From NCBI RefSeq assembly GCF_963678635.1, contig NC_087062.1:80107200-80171199 (forward strand): 64,000 bases of DNA. Direction: 5' to 3'. The DNA is from Symsagittifera roscoffensis. Lineage: Eukaryota; Xenacoelomorpha; Acoela; Convolutidae. How positions within the stretch are numbered: position 1 is the stretch's first letter; every line of letters starts with the position of its first letter. Below are positions 11,366 to 22,221 of this stretch, piece after piece. The position numbers and the translations under genes were made by a program. A model generated the notes under the pieces. That model was not told where the DNA came from. It saw only the letters and a program-made list of their open reading frames with translations, and did not search any database.

Positions 11366-12609
11366 GAAGGATAAAAGTCTCAGTTCCGAAACCCTTCCGG
11401 ATTCTTGAATCCACTGAATCAAGCTCGTTAATCTTGATTTCTTCGTAATCCGGAAGTCTGTCTTCCACCCTTCACCGTTGTCTGCAACGGCCTTGCAACT
11501 ATTGTAGCGACACAATAGTTGCAACTAGGAACGCTCTCTGCTATTCCTGCAATCTGCTGTTGTTTTTTTGATCACGATTCTCGTAGTTATCGTCCGCGCA
11601 ATTAATGTTGTTGTGTTTTTCTTCGACTTTTTCGCCAAAATGGCCGTTTCTGTCGTTTCTCAGAAATGTTACGTAATCACTTCGAAAATTTAAAAATTAG
11701 CAATTTCCGAATCCTTCATCCTTCACGTTTTGTTCAATCGTTCAAATAACGTTCTTAATCCTTAATAATCACCAATCCGGAAGGCTCGCTGCTAAAAATT
11801 CGAATTCTGCAGAGATTGTATTTTACACATTCTGGTCGAATGTCATATACTCCCCGGACAGTCCGGTCAATGTCCTCATTGAATCACGCAATTTTGGTAA
11901 AATAGATACAGTGTCATCGAACAGAATTTACAAAATGCACGAAATTACTTTCATCCACGTCACATCGACTCACTGCAGAATATAAATGGCATCATACTAC
12001 ATCACTATAGCCTTCAAATTCTTTCATTAATCTGCTCATTGAGGATATGACCTAAGATAAAACATATTTTCTGACTTCCAGTGTCAATGTCCCGATTAAA
12101 ACTTTTTCTCTTAGATTTAAAAGATGTTGGCTTGCAGGACAGTCCTGCCAACCAACAAGCTAAAATTATCCTACTATGCTTTTCCCTTCGGAAATCTTGC
12201 TTGTTATTGTCGTGAATATCAAAACTAAGAAACTCTGTGGTTAGAAAAAACAATGAAACAATCTCCCTCTTCGAGAGATTACTCAAGCCTTCCATGTCAC
12301 CACAAAGTGATCAGTTCTCCTAGCTGATTAAAAACAGTCATGCAGGCTGGAATATTTAAACATACTCCTTCACTTAAGCCTTTCTAAATAAATAGTAAGT
12401 GAGTGTCTCTAAAGCCACTTCAACGAAAATCAAAATGCAAATTTATAAATGCAACAATTTCAAAACTCATCTAAATGTTTCAGTTTTCAATTACAACTTG
12501 GTTGCTTGGTTTCTGAGTTTTAACAATTCTGAGTTTTAACTTTTTCTTCATCACTCCTTTGTTTTCTTCTTTTTTCGTCTCTTTTTTCGTCTTGCTTTTC
12601 GGTCATTCG

Positions 12610-15105
12610 TCAATGCTCCATTTCTTCCTCCTGTGATATTGACTCTGCACTCTCAGTTTCCGTATCTTGTAACATGTCGTTAGCTATCCTGACGCTGCTG
12701 GAAGCCGTCCTCCAACACTTCTGCTCTTCCACCCTCTGTTTGCAGCAAGGTAGCGGATCCACGTTAGATTTTCTGTTCCTGCAGAAGCTGTTGTGGAGAC
12801 ACAACGTCACGTTTCTCTCCAAATCTTCTTTCAGCATCTCTGCCTTCTCCTTTCCACTACGTTCACTCGTCCTGGAAATTTTTTTCACAGCGGTGGTCAC
12901 CGCATTCCGATGAGTCACGAGAGCTCGCTTTAAAGCTCCTGCTCCAATGTCCAGCTGATATTCACTGTACACTCTGCCATGCTTCGACATATGCTTTTTC
13001 GCATATTCATACAACCATGCAGTCATGTTAGCTCTGAACCATGGCATCAATCGTTTTCTTGCCCATATCTTCTTCACTTCCATCGGAATGTTTAGAATTT
13101 TGCACATTGTCTCAAAAAGATCTAAATCTTTTAGACAATCTAATTTCCGCAACTGTTCTCTCGTCGGTGCCTCCTGTCTGTTATTTTCTCTCACATGAGC
13201 TTCCAGCCATCGTATCGCCATCATAACTCCCACTATCACTATTGTTATGGGCTGTGATGAATCTGGTAAACCCATGGAGAGCAGCTCTCCAGAGTCCCAG
13301 ATCAACATCAGATTACTACGCTTGGGATACCACCAGGTCTGCAGCAAGCAGTGGCAAGGAAACTCGTCATGCGTCAACATGATGCTCCTCCAATTACGTT
13401 TTCCCGAAGCTTCCAGCAATGGTTCCACTTCCATCATCACTCGGTGGACTTCATCATTCTCATCTACTGCATTGTAATCTGTGACAGTTGATCCTCTCTG
13501 TTTCTGTCTCTCGAAGTCACTGAAGTTCCCGCTCACATATCCCATGAACTTCTTTCCTAATATTGACTCCAATTCTTCTTTGGTTCTCTCTGGAACTGCT
13601 GAGAACATCTTACATAGCAACTCGTAAGACGTCTCGGACATTCTCGCCAGTCTCACACACTTCGGCACTGAGAAGGCTTGATCCACGATCGTTCTTGTAC
13701 TCTTCACGTCCACAGCTACGAAATGTACAGGGTATCTGCTCTTGCACATTGGAGCCAACGTTGAACCCACCAAATATCGTGCTCCTGATGGTCTACAAAA
13801 AGTCTCGCTGTGTTTGATGTTCATTTCTGTCTCGATTGCTTCCCTCCATTTCCCTATGTATTTCTGTTCTGTCTGCAGAACTCCTGGGAATACTTCTACA
13901 CTGATGGCTATGACCATCTCATGTTTCTGTTCTAGATTCAATAGTGACTCTAAAGAATCAAACATGCTGTAGAATCCTAGTGCGGTCACTAGATTCACCT
14001 CGGTTCCTCCATGGCAATCTGCGATCAGTTCCGTTTCCATTCTTGCTTTCATCACGACATTCCCAAACAATACTGTCAATTGCTTGTGTTGTCTCTCTAG
14101 GGTTTTCACACAATCCAGACCTCCACACACGTGACCCTCCAGTCCACAGACTTCCGCCAGACAGCTACCAGGTTTGACCCAGTCTTCTGGTCCCCAGCCA
14201 GACAACTCCACTTTATCTTCTCCGTTGCTCTTAGAGGCCGTAATCATCACATTATATATGATGTTGAGGTCACGCAGGTTACAGTCTGCATTCAGTTCCC
14301 TCTGTACGTCTTGTGTCGCCCGTAATATTGAGTCAGCGTTGGGACTAGGACACCATGATGGCCTCATCAATTCCCACACTGTCATCAAGCTCGTTCTCAG
14401 TAATTCATCTGAGAATCCCAACCCAAACTCCACTCTTTTGTCGGATTTTGGTACTGAAGGTGCAGTCACCTCTTCTTCCAAGACCAGTCCCAATTTGGCC
14501 TGTGGATTGTTAACGCTCTTAATCGTTACAATTCTGGACGTCCAGAATCTTAGCAACACCGCCTGCTCATAATCGAAGAAGCAATCGCGTATGTCTTCAC
14601 TCAGGAAAGGATTGTACGCTATCCCTATGATCCCGGATACGTAGCTATACGATTTCTTCTTGATCGGTCCACAGTATTCTTTGGATTTCGGCAATGCCCC
14701 CATAGATTCTTTAGTGAGTCTCAGCTCCTTGTTCGAGAATCTCCTGATTTCATCTATCTTTTTCATGGGTTCCAATTCCTCGGGTTCTTTCATGTTCACC
14801 CTCATCGGTTTACTTTGCTGCATATCCAGCAGTGCTAGCAGCATATCCAGCAGTGCTAGCAAGAATAAGGCTTTCGCTCGCTCATCGCCTTCCCTCAACA
14901 TTTTAACACAGGTGTTTAATGCAGTTACTGAAATCTGCTCTATCAGGAATCGAATGAAACAGAGAGCGTCTCTCCGCTTCGCACACGCTACTGCTGCTCC
15001 CTCCTGGACTATCAGATCCCTCAGGTTCGGCATAAGGAAAACCTTCTCTTCTTTCGACCTCTTCCTTTCTTCTGAATCATACTCTTCGCGAGTCAGTCCC
15101 ATCAT
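12610..15105 (-). CDS. ORF4 of the giant element, duplicate copy (831 aa, unknown function)
   Basis: This is the duplicate of the ORF at 19726-22221 and is fully open. It differs by one amino acid (His here, Tyr there, in the segment RYPV-H/Y-FVAVDV) plus one silent change next to it. It is detached from the rest of the element, because unit 1 includes only the last ~80 codons of ORF3. See the 19726-22221 entry for a description of the protein. Confidence 0.8.
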   Translation of the reverse strand: MMGLTREEYDSEERKRSKEEKVFLMPNLRDLIVQEGAAVACAKRRDALCFIRFLIEQISVTALNTCVKMLREGDERAKALFLLALLDMLLALLDMQQSKPMRVNMKEPEELEPMKKIDEIRRFSNKELRLTKESMGALPKSKEYCGPIKKKSYSYVSGIIGIAYNPFLSEDIRDCFFDYEQAVLLRFWTSRIVTIKSVNNPQAKLGLVLEEEVTAPSVPKSDKRVEFGLGFSDELLRTSLMTVWELMRPSWCPSPNADSILRATQDVQRELNADCNLRDLNIIYNVMITASKSNGEDKVELSGWGPEDWVKPGSCLAEVCGLEGHVCGGLDCVKTLERQHKQLTVLFGNVVMKARMETELIADCHGGTEVNLVTALGFYSMFDSLESLLNLEQKHEMVIAISVEVFPGVLQTEQKYIGKWREAIETEMNIKHSETFCRPSGARYLVGSTLAPMCKSRYPVHFVAVDVKSTRTIVDQAFSVPKCVRLARMSETSYELLCKMFSAVPERTKEELESILGKKFMGYVSGNFSDFERQKQRGSTVTDYNAVDENDEVHRVMMEVEPLLEASGKRNWRSIMLTHDEFPCHCLLQTWWYPKRSNLMLIWDSGELLSMGLPDSSQPITIVIVGVMMAIRWLEAHVRENNRQEAPTREQLRKLDCLKDLDLFETMCKILNIPMEVKKIWARKRLMPWFRANMTAWLYEYAKKHMSKHGRVYSEYQLDIGAGALKRALVTHRNAVTTAVKKISRTSERSGKEKAEMLKEDLERNVTLCLHNSFCRNRKSNVDPLPCCKQRVEEQKCWRTASSSVRIANDMLQDTETESAESISQEEEMEH

Positions 15106-15318
15106 GTCGGTCTAATATCTCCATGTATCCACCGGTGGGTTCCTCTATCGACACAGTCTCCGACACTGTTATTCGGTTATATTCCACTGGTGTTAGTTGT
15201 CCCGCGACACTTCCCTTTCCATGATTCATGGGAGATGGCTTGAAGTCTTTCATTTTGCTCTCTCCACATTGGCTGAGTATTTCCATTTCTAAGGTTGCTC
15301 CAGTCAGAGTCCGGTCAC
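15077..15318 (-). pseudogene. 3' fragment of ORF3 cut by the duplication junction
   Basis: The last ~80 codons of ORF3 are present up to the 15318/15319 junction, where the sequence jumps into the left edge of unit 2. The same residues occur intact at 22193-22434. It has no start of its own. Confidence 0.85.
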
Positions 15319-16100
15319 TCGAGCTATGGGAACTAAGCTGACAAAAATAAATAGACGGAAGATAGTCCGAAAAAGCATTCTAGTTTGGAAAAAAGGACCG
15401 GCCGGCCCGGCCTTTGCCGTCTCAAGCAGTTTTTACCGCCAGATGGGTGATCGGATTTGCTTTATATTAAGCTAAAAGGATTTGGTTATTCGTATATGGA
15501 GGCCAGAAGCGCAAAACCTGGTAAAACTCTGAAAACATCGCACTATTAGGTTGCTAATTTCAAACTTGGTCAAACACTGAATTTAAACTATTAAAACGAA
15601 AAAAAACTTAACCATAACAATATACGATATAGCTTAAACGTGAAAAAAATACTTTTGTTAACCATGCAAAAAAAAATACATTGAAAAAGCCTAAACATGG
15701 CGAGATAGTGAAGCCCGCATTCAAATATATAATAGATAGATGAAAGTAGTTTAAAAATTAGGAGACGGGTAGAGACATTATCAAATTAATTAAAAAAGCA
15801 GGTATACAGACATACAGACTTAATTTGGCCTCGCAAAAAATTACCTAAAAATAATGACCTTGCTGAAAACTAATTGAAAATTTTTCTTAAGCATAGCAAT
15901 ATTTGATATAGCTTTAACATGAAAAAAAAATTCCGTTAAACATGCAAAATTATTATGCTTAAACATGGGAGATGGCTGTCACTCGCATTTAAATATAGTT
16001 TAATTAGATTAGATTAGATAGATAGATAGATAGATATAGATAGATAGATTTTGAATAGGACACATAATTAAAACGTTAACATGCACAAATTATGCATGTT

Positions 16101-16777
16101 GCAGTAAATTTGTTGGTAACAGAGACTTGAGTCCAATGAGTCCTGTGAACAAAGCTATTTACGGGAAAAAGTCGAGTACCCGGTTTCAATACTCGACAAA
16201 ATACCTTTTGCAGTAAATTTGTTGGTAACAGAGACTTGAGTCCAATGAGTCCTGTGAACAAAGCTATTTACGGGAAAAAGTCGAGTACCCGGTTTCAATA
16301 CTCGACAAAATACCTTTTGTATAGACTAAAGACATTTGGTATGAACATCTCTGCCCTTGATATTTTATACAAAATTTTGGTGCAGAGTAAAATTACTTAC
16401 GCATTACCGGTATGGGCATGTGCCAATTCGACCGAATTGGCCGATGTGGACAAAGTTCAGCGCAGGGCTCTTAAACTTGGTGTTACTTCTACATTTACTC
16501 CAATTTTCGAGCTCATAGAGAACCATGACAACAAACTATTACAGTCAAGTTCAAAACAAGACCATATTCTTCATTCAAAATTGCCAAAACGAGAAACTTA
16601 TGCAGAAAACAGACTTAGAGAAAAAGCAGTTGCAGCACACGAAAAATTAGAAAAACATTTCAAGCTTTTTCCAGCCACAGCCTTAAGAAACAAAAACTTT
16701 CTATAAACTTTTGTTCTATCACGTGTAAGATAGATGTGTTTCTATCTTAATTTATTCTTTCTTTCTTTCTTTCTTTC
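16101..16777 (+). mobile_element. 5'-truncated LINE, copy 2 (in duplication unit 2)
   Basis: Identical duplicate of 8985-9661, including the 109-bp internal tandem repeat, the open RT C-terminal frame (16236-16706) and the TTTC tail. Confidence 0.85.
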
Positions 16778-17446
16778 AATACACTTGCTATCATAAGTGT
16801 AACAAATATCGATTAGTTAAAAGCAAAATGTGAAAATATGTGTTGACAGTTTATAGTTCAACAATGAAATGTCGCTATAATATACCAGTCTCCCATATCT
16901 GACGCTTCGTTGTGGTAAAGATTTTGCTTGGAAACAAAACACCAGATGCCAAACTCCCGGTTGGAATCATCAGCCAACATTGCTCGTACCAGGGCAAATC
17001 TTTCATGTTCAGAATGCCCTTAAATGCATTTTGACTAGATTTGGTGTTTAAAAACTTAAGAAAAAACCTGGATTTTTTTTTGTTTTATTGAACTTTTTCC
17101 CTCATATGCAAAACATTCAAAAAAAACTTGGATTATTTTCGATTTTTTGAAAACTTTCCTCCATATGCAGTATCAAAAAAGATCTGCGCGTATAGCAATA
17201 TTGAAAATAATTAGCTTGTCTCCATTGAAGTTGAAAAGATCCTTGAGTCGAATTAGGTCACCGCCTACGCTAAAAGGGAAACTTAGCTGGTATTTATTAT
17301 ACTATATTAGCAATTTTCTAAACCATAGCAGGTGCATAAACTTTTAACTTAGGTCACTGATATCTTTTTGATGCTATAAAAAGTTTCACTGTGAACTTGA
17401 AAAAAAAACGTCCATTTGAAGGCAGAACGAAAGAAAGCATATTTAC

Positions 17447-17839
17447 CCTTGTGGTTCTTCCAGGCATAAAAATATTGCAACGATTTGGAGAGCGAGAAAG
17501 GGTATCGTAAGTATCCTGAAACCAAAAATATATAACACCAAGTTGTGGTTAAAACGGGAGAGTTGAAAAGACACAAACACGAACCATGAGGAGCCCAGGC
17601 TAATCAAAAGCAGAGCAACCGGTAGTCCAACATTCAGCAAAATTGGAAGATGTCTTATTGTGAGACCTATTGTGCAATCTGCAAATTGTAATGCCTTATT
17701 TGGAGTTATATCTTCTATGGAAGGAAATCTGTTGTCCAAGCATTTCTTGGCATTTGACTTCTCGGAATTTTTCACCTGTTCCAGGCTTCTTTTCTGGCGC
17801 TTGGATATAGTTTTTGCATTAGAAGCTACCATTGTGTTC
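17447..17839 (-). CDS. Duplicated first exon of the membrane-protein gene (copy 2)
   Basis: Identical to 10331-10723, with the same acceptor, start codon, open frame and GTAAAT donor. To be used it would have to splice over unit 1 to exon 2 at 5624. It lies 203 bp from the retrotransposon 3' LTR in the same orientation. Confidence 0.55.
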
Positions 17840-18034
17840 CTGCAATTTCAATCTAAGCCCTAATCATATCAAGTAGTGAAAAGATAAAACTGGCAAATTA
17901 CAAAGAGTGAAGATAGCCGGGTGAATTTTGGGCATTTTAATGCGGTTTGGTGAATGTGCACAATCGCAACTTTTTTAAAGTTTTAATCAGAAGGTCGAAT
18001 ATATCATAGTAACCGAGGATACAGTCAGGAGTCC

Positions 18035-18961
18035 TGTAACATTCGCCCGGAAGATACATATCGACGGAAAACAAAACTAAGTCCTAAAACGACTGGCTTA
18101 CGTCTAAACAGAGCTTTGCATGCTTTTCACCGTCTCTACCAAGCCAGTACTTTCGGTGGTCTTTTCTAACATCGGGTCGACAAAAAAAACGTTACTGCTT
18201 TCGGCTTCGGTCAAAACACTCAAATTAACTTAATTACATGCAGAAATAGTGAGCTCATGGCTGGGTCTCAGTATCCCCAGACCACGAGGTCACTCCTAAA
18301 AACAGGGCTACTACTATTTATTATATTACTATTGTTTTTGTTCAGCAGATAAAAATCATCATCCCCATCGAAGATGGATCAACCCTTTCCCCCAACTCCT
18401 AGCTTCTCATCTTTATCAAAATGAATCCAGTTGTTAATTAAATTCAAATCAGGACATGACAAGAAGCTAAAAGTTTATATAGAAGGATAAAAGTCTCAGT
18501 TCCGAAACCCTTCCGGATTCTTGAATCCACTGAATCAAGCTCGTTAATCTTGATTTCTTCGTAATCCGGAAGTCTGTCTTCCACCCTTCACCGTTGTCTG
18601 CAACGGCCTTGCAACTATTGTAGCGACACAATAGTTGCAACTAGGAACGCTCTCTGCTATTCCTGCAATCTGCTGTTGTTTTTTTGATCACGATTCTCGT
18701 AGTTATCGTCCGCGCAATTAATGTTGTTGTGTTTTTCTTCGACTTTTTCGCCAAAATGGCCGTTTCTGTCGTTTCTCAGAAATGTTACGTAATCACTTCG
18801 AAAATTTAAAAATTAGCAATTTCCGAATCCTTCATCCTTCACGTTTTGTTCAATCGTTCAAATAACGTTCTTAATCCTTAATAATCACCAATCCGGAAGG
18901 CTCGCTGCTAAAAATTCGAATTCTGCAGAGATTGTATTTTACACATTCTGGTCGAATGTCA
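18035..18961 (-). mobile_element. 3' LTR of the giant element
   Basis: 927 bp, minus orientation, with TG/CA ends inside imperfect inverted termini (TGTAACATTCG and CGAATGTCA). The TATA box is at 18474-18481 and AATAAA at 18327-18332. A 10-bp perfect inverted repeat (CTTCCGGATT / AATCCGGAAG) encloses a 47-base loop near 18508-18574. It differs from the 5' LTR by about six substitutions and one homopolymer indel (~0.7%), so integration was recent. Confidence 0.88.
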
Positions 18962-18976
18962 TATACTCCCCGGACA
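18962..18976 (-). promoter_or_regulatory. Polypurine tract (plus-strand primer site)
   Basis: On the minus strand TGTCCGGGGAGTATA ends exactly where the 3' LTR begins with TGACATTCG. A G-rich purine run at this place is the usual plus-strand primer of LTR elements. The same core TGTCCGGGGAG recurs four times inside pol (see findings). Confidence 0.6.
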
Positions 18977-19725
18977 GTCCGGTCAATGTCCTCATTGAAT
19001 CACGCAATTTTGGTAAAATAGATACAGTGTCATCGAACAGAATTTACAAAATGCACGAAATTACTTTCATCCACGTCACATCGACTCACTGCAGAATATA
19101 AATGGCATCATACTACATCACTATAGCCTTCAAATTCTTTCATTAATCTGCTCATTGAGGATATGACCTAAGATAAAACATATTTTCTGACTTCCAGTGT
19201 CAATGTCCCGATTAAAACTTTTTCTCTTAGATTTAAAAGATGTTGGCTTGCAGGACAGTCCTGCCAACCAACAAGCTAAAATTATCCTACTATGCTTTTC
19301 CCTTCGGAAATCTTGCTTGTTATTGTCGTGAATATCAAAACTAAGAAACTCTGTGGTTAGAAAAAACAATGAAACAATCTCCCTCTTCGAGAGATTACTC
19401 AAGCCTTCCATGTCACCACAAAGTGATCAGTTCTCCTAGCTGATTAAAAACAGTCATGCAGGCTGGAATATTTAAACATACTCCTTCACTTAAGCCTTTC
19501 TAAATAAATAGTAAGTGAGTGTCTCTAAAGCCACTTCAACGAAAATCAAAATGCAAATTTATAAATGCAACAATTTCAAAACTCATCTAAATGTTTCAGT
19601 TTTCAATTACAACTTGGTTGCTTGGTTTCTGAGTTTTAACAATTCTGAGTTTTAACTTTTTCTTCATCACTCCTTTGTTTTCTTCTTTTTTCGTCTCTTT
19701 TTTCGTCTTGCTTTTCGGTCATTCG
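18977..19725 (-). other. 3' untranslated region of the element
   Basis: About 750 bp between the ORF4 stop and the polypurine tract. It has one 93-codon open frame with no recognisable features and is otherwise AT-rich. No further domain seen. Confidence 0.5.
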
Positions 19726-22221
19726 TCAATGCTCCATTTCTTCCTCCTGTGATATTGACTCTGCACTCTCAGTTTCCGTATCTTGTAACATGTCGTTAGC
19801 TATCCTGACGCTGCTGGAAGCCGTCCTCCAACACTTCTGCTCTTCCACCCTCTGTTTGCAGCAAGGTAGCGGATCCACGTTAGATTTTCTGTTCCTGCAG
19901 AAGCTGTTGTGGAGACACAACGTCACGTTTCTCTCCAAATCTTCTTTCAGCATCTCTGCCTTCTCCTTTCCACTACGTTCACTCGTCCTGGAAATTTTTT
20001 TCACAGCGGTGGTCACCGCATTCCGATGAGTCACGAGAGCTCGCTTTAAAGCTCCTGCTCCAATGTCCAGCTGATATTCACTGTACACTCTGCCATGCTT
20101 CGACATATGCTTTTTCGCATATTCATACAACCATGCAGTCATGTTAGCTCTGAACCATGGCATCAATCGTTTTCTTGCCCATATCTTCTTCACTTCCATC
20201 GGAATGTTTAGAATTTTGCACATTGTCTCAAAAAGATCTAAATCTTTTAGACAATCTAATTTCCGCAACTGTTCTCTCGTCGGTGCCTCCTGTCTGTTAT
20301 TTTCTCTCACATGAGCTTCCAGCCATCGTATCGCCATCATAACTCCCACTATCACTATTGTTATGGGCTGTGATGAATCTGGTAAACCCATGGAGAGCAG
20401 CTCTCCAGAGTCCCAGATCAACATCAGATTACTACGCTTGGGATACCACCAGGTCTGCAGCAAGCAGTGGCAAGGAAACTCGTCATGCGTCAACATGATG
20501 CTCCTCCAATTACGTTTTCCCGAAGCTTCCAGCAATGGTTCCACTTCCATCATCACTCGGTGGACTTCATCATTCTCATCTACTGCATTGTAATCTGTGA
20601 CAGTTGATCCTCTCTGTTTCTGTCTCTCGAAGTCACTGAAGTTCCCGCTCACATATCCCATGAACTTCTTTCCTAATATTGACTCCAATTCTTCTTTGGT
20701 TCTCTCTGGAACTGCTGAGAACATCTTACATAGCAACTCGTAAGACGTCTCGGACATTCTCGCCAGTCTCACACACTTCGGCACTGAGAAGGCTTGATCC
20801 ACGATCGTTCTTGTACTCTTCACGTCCACAGCTACGAAATAAACAGGGTATCTGCTCTTGCACATTGGAGCCAACGTTGAACCCACCAAATATCGTGCTC
20901 CTGATGGTCTACAAAAAGTCTCGCTGTGTTTGATGTTCATTTCTGTCTCGATTGCTTCCCTCCATTTCCCTATGTATTTCTGTTCTGTCTGCAGAACTCC
21001 TGGGAATACTTCTACACTGATGGCTATGACCATCTCATGTTTCTGTTCTAGATTCAATAGTGACTCTAAAGAATCAAACATGCTGTAGAATCCTAGTGCG
21101 GTCACTAGATTCACCTCGGTTCCTCCATGGCAATCTGCGATCAGTTCCGTTTCCATTCTTGCTTTCATCACGACATTCCCAAACAATACTGTCAATTGCT
21201 TGTGTTGTCTCTCTAGGGTTTTCACACAATCCAGACCTCCACACACGTGACCCTCCAGTCCACAGACTTCCGCCAGACAGCTACCAGGTTTGACCCAGTC
21301 TTCTGGTCCCCAGCCAGACAACTCCACTTTATCTTCTCCGTTGCTCTTAGAGGCCGTAATCATCACATTATATATGATGTTGAGGTCACGCAGGTTACAG
21401 TCTGCATTCAGTTCCCTCTGTACGTCTTGTGTCGCCCGTAATATTGAGTCAGCGTTGGGACTAGGACACCATGATGGCCTCATCAATTCCCACACTGTCA
21501 TCAAGCTCGTTCTCAGTAATTCATCTGAGAATCCCAACCCAAACTCCACTCTTTTGTCGGATTTTGGTACTGAAGGTGCAGTCACCTCTTCTTCCAAGAC
21601 CAGTCCCAATTTGGCCTGTGGATTGTTAACGCTCTTAATCGTTACAATTCTGGACGTCCAGAATCTTAGCAACACCGCCTGCTCATAATCGAAGAAGCAA
21701 TCGCGTATGTCTTCACTCAGGAAAGGATTGTACGCTATCCCTATGATCCCGGATACGTAGCTATACGATTTCTTCTTGATCGGTCCACAGTATTCTTTGG
21801 ATTTCGGCAATGCCCCCATAGATTCTTTAGTGAGTCTCAGCTCCTTGTTCGAGAATCTCCTGATTTCATCTATCTTTTTCATGGGTTCCAATTCCTCGGG
21901 TTCTTTCATGTTCACCCTCATCGGTTTACTTTGCTGCATATCCAGCAGTGCTAGCAGCATATCCAGCAGTGCTAGCAAGAATAAGGCTTTCGCTCGCTCA
22001 TCGCCTTCCCTCAACATTTTAACACAGGTGTTTAATGCAGTTACTGAAATCTGCTCTATCAGGAATCGAATGAAACAGAGAGCGTCTCTCCGCTTCGCAC
22101 ACGCTACTGCTGCTCCCTCCTGGACTATCAGATCCCTCAGGTTCGGCATAAGGAAAACCTTCTCTTCTTTCGACCTCTTCCTTTCTTCTGAATCATACTC
22201 TTCGCGAGTCAGTCCCATCAT
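19726..22221 (-). CDS. ORF4 of the giant element: 831-aa protein of unknown function
   Basis: An intact frame that starts with ATGATG and overlaps the last 29 bases of ORF3 in another frame, so it is a separate ORF and not a continuation (a TAG lies just upstream in its own frame). I do not recognise the protein. No signal peptide is visible. The N-terminus is charged, and residues 82-95 contain LLALLDM twice, encoded by a 21-bp tandem repeat. A Cys cluster (SCLAEVCGLEGHVCGGLDC) lies in the first half and a second cluster (CCKQRVEEQKC) near the C-terminus, either of which could bind metal. One hydrophobic segment (ITIVIVGVMMAI) is short for a membrane helix. The C-terminus is acidic. Lack of an obvious signal peptide and transmembrane anchor argues against a retroviral envelope. 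Confidence 0.85.
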   Translation of the reverse strand: MMGLTREEYDSEERKRSKEEKVFLMPNLRDLIVQEGAAVACAKRRDALCFIRFLIEQISVTALNTCVKMLREGDERAKALFLLALLDMLLALLDMQQSKPMRVNMKEPEELEPMKKIDEIRRFSNKELRLTKESMGALPKSKEYCGPIKKKSYSYVSGIIGIAYNPFLSEDIRDCFFDYEQAVLLRFWTSRIVTIKSVNNPQAKLGLVLEEEVTAPSVPKSDKRVEFGLGFSDELLRTSLMTVWELMRPSWCPSPNADSILRATQDVQRELNADCNLRDLNIIYNVMITASKSNGEDKVELSGWGPEDWVKPGSCLAEVCGLEGHVCGGLDCVKTLERQHKQLTVLFGNVVMKARMETELIADCHGGTEVNLVTALGFYSMFDSLESLLNLEQKHEMVIAISVEVFPGVLQTEQKYIGKWREAIETEMNIKHSETFCRPSGARYLVGSTLAPMCKSRYPVYFVAVDVKSTRTIVDQAFSVPKCVRLARMSETSYELLCKMFSAVPERTKEELESILGKKFMGYVSGNFSDFERQKQRGSTVTDYNAVDENDEVHRVMMEVEPLLEASGKRNWRSIMLTHDEFPCHCLLQTWWYPKRSNLMLIWDSGELLSMGLPDSSQPITIVIVGVMMAIRWLEAHVRENNRQEAPTREQLRKLDCLKDLDLFETMCKILNIPMEVKKIWARKRLMPWFRANMTAWLYEYAKKHMSKHGRVYSEYQLDIGAGALKRALVTHRNAVTTAVKKISRTSERSGKEKAEMLKEDLERNVTLCLHNSFCRNRKSNVDPLPCCKQRVEEQKCWRTASSSVRIANDMLQDTETESAESISQEEEMEH

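Larger units (their letters stand above)
10919..11845 (-). mobile_element. LTR of the giant gypsy element (duplicate copy in unit 1)
   Basis: Copy of the 3' LTR at 18035-18961. Ends are TGTAACATTCG on the left and CGAATGTCA on the right, imperfect inverted termini starting TG and ending CA. On the minus strand it holds a TATATAAA box (11358-11365) and an AATAAA signal (11211-11216), in the order expected for U3-R-U5. It reads toward the host first exon, whose ATG is 203 bp beyond the LTR edge. Confidence 0.85.
8203..15318. repeat. Tandem duplication, unit 1 (7,116 bp)
   Basis: This block is repeated directly at 15319-22434 with an offset of exactly 7,116. I noticed only three substitutions: two adjacent bases near 13722-13723 and one near 15311. 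The junction has only a TC dinucleotide in common between the left edge (8203-8204) and the end of unit 2 (22435-22436), as expected of end-joining rather than homologous exchange. The unit runs from an intron of the host gene, through its first exon, into ORF3 of the giant retrotransposon. Confidence 0.95.

Noticed and set aside
12674-15115. Plus-strand ORFs opposite ORF4 and ORF3 (also 19790-28100)
   Set aside because: They are shadows of the long minus-strand frames, with no motifs and low-complexity Ser/Leu-rich composition.
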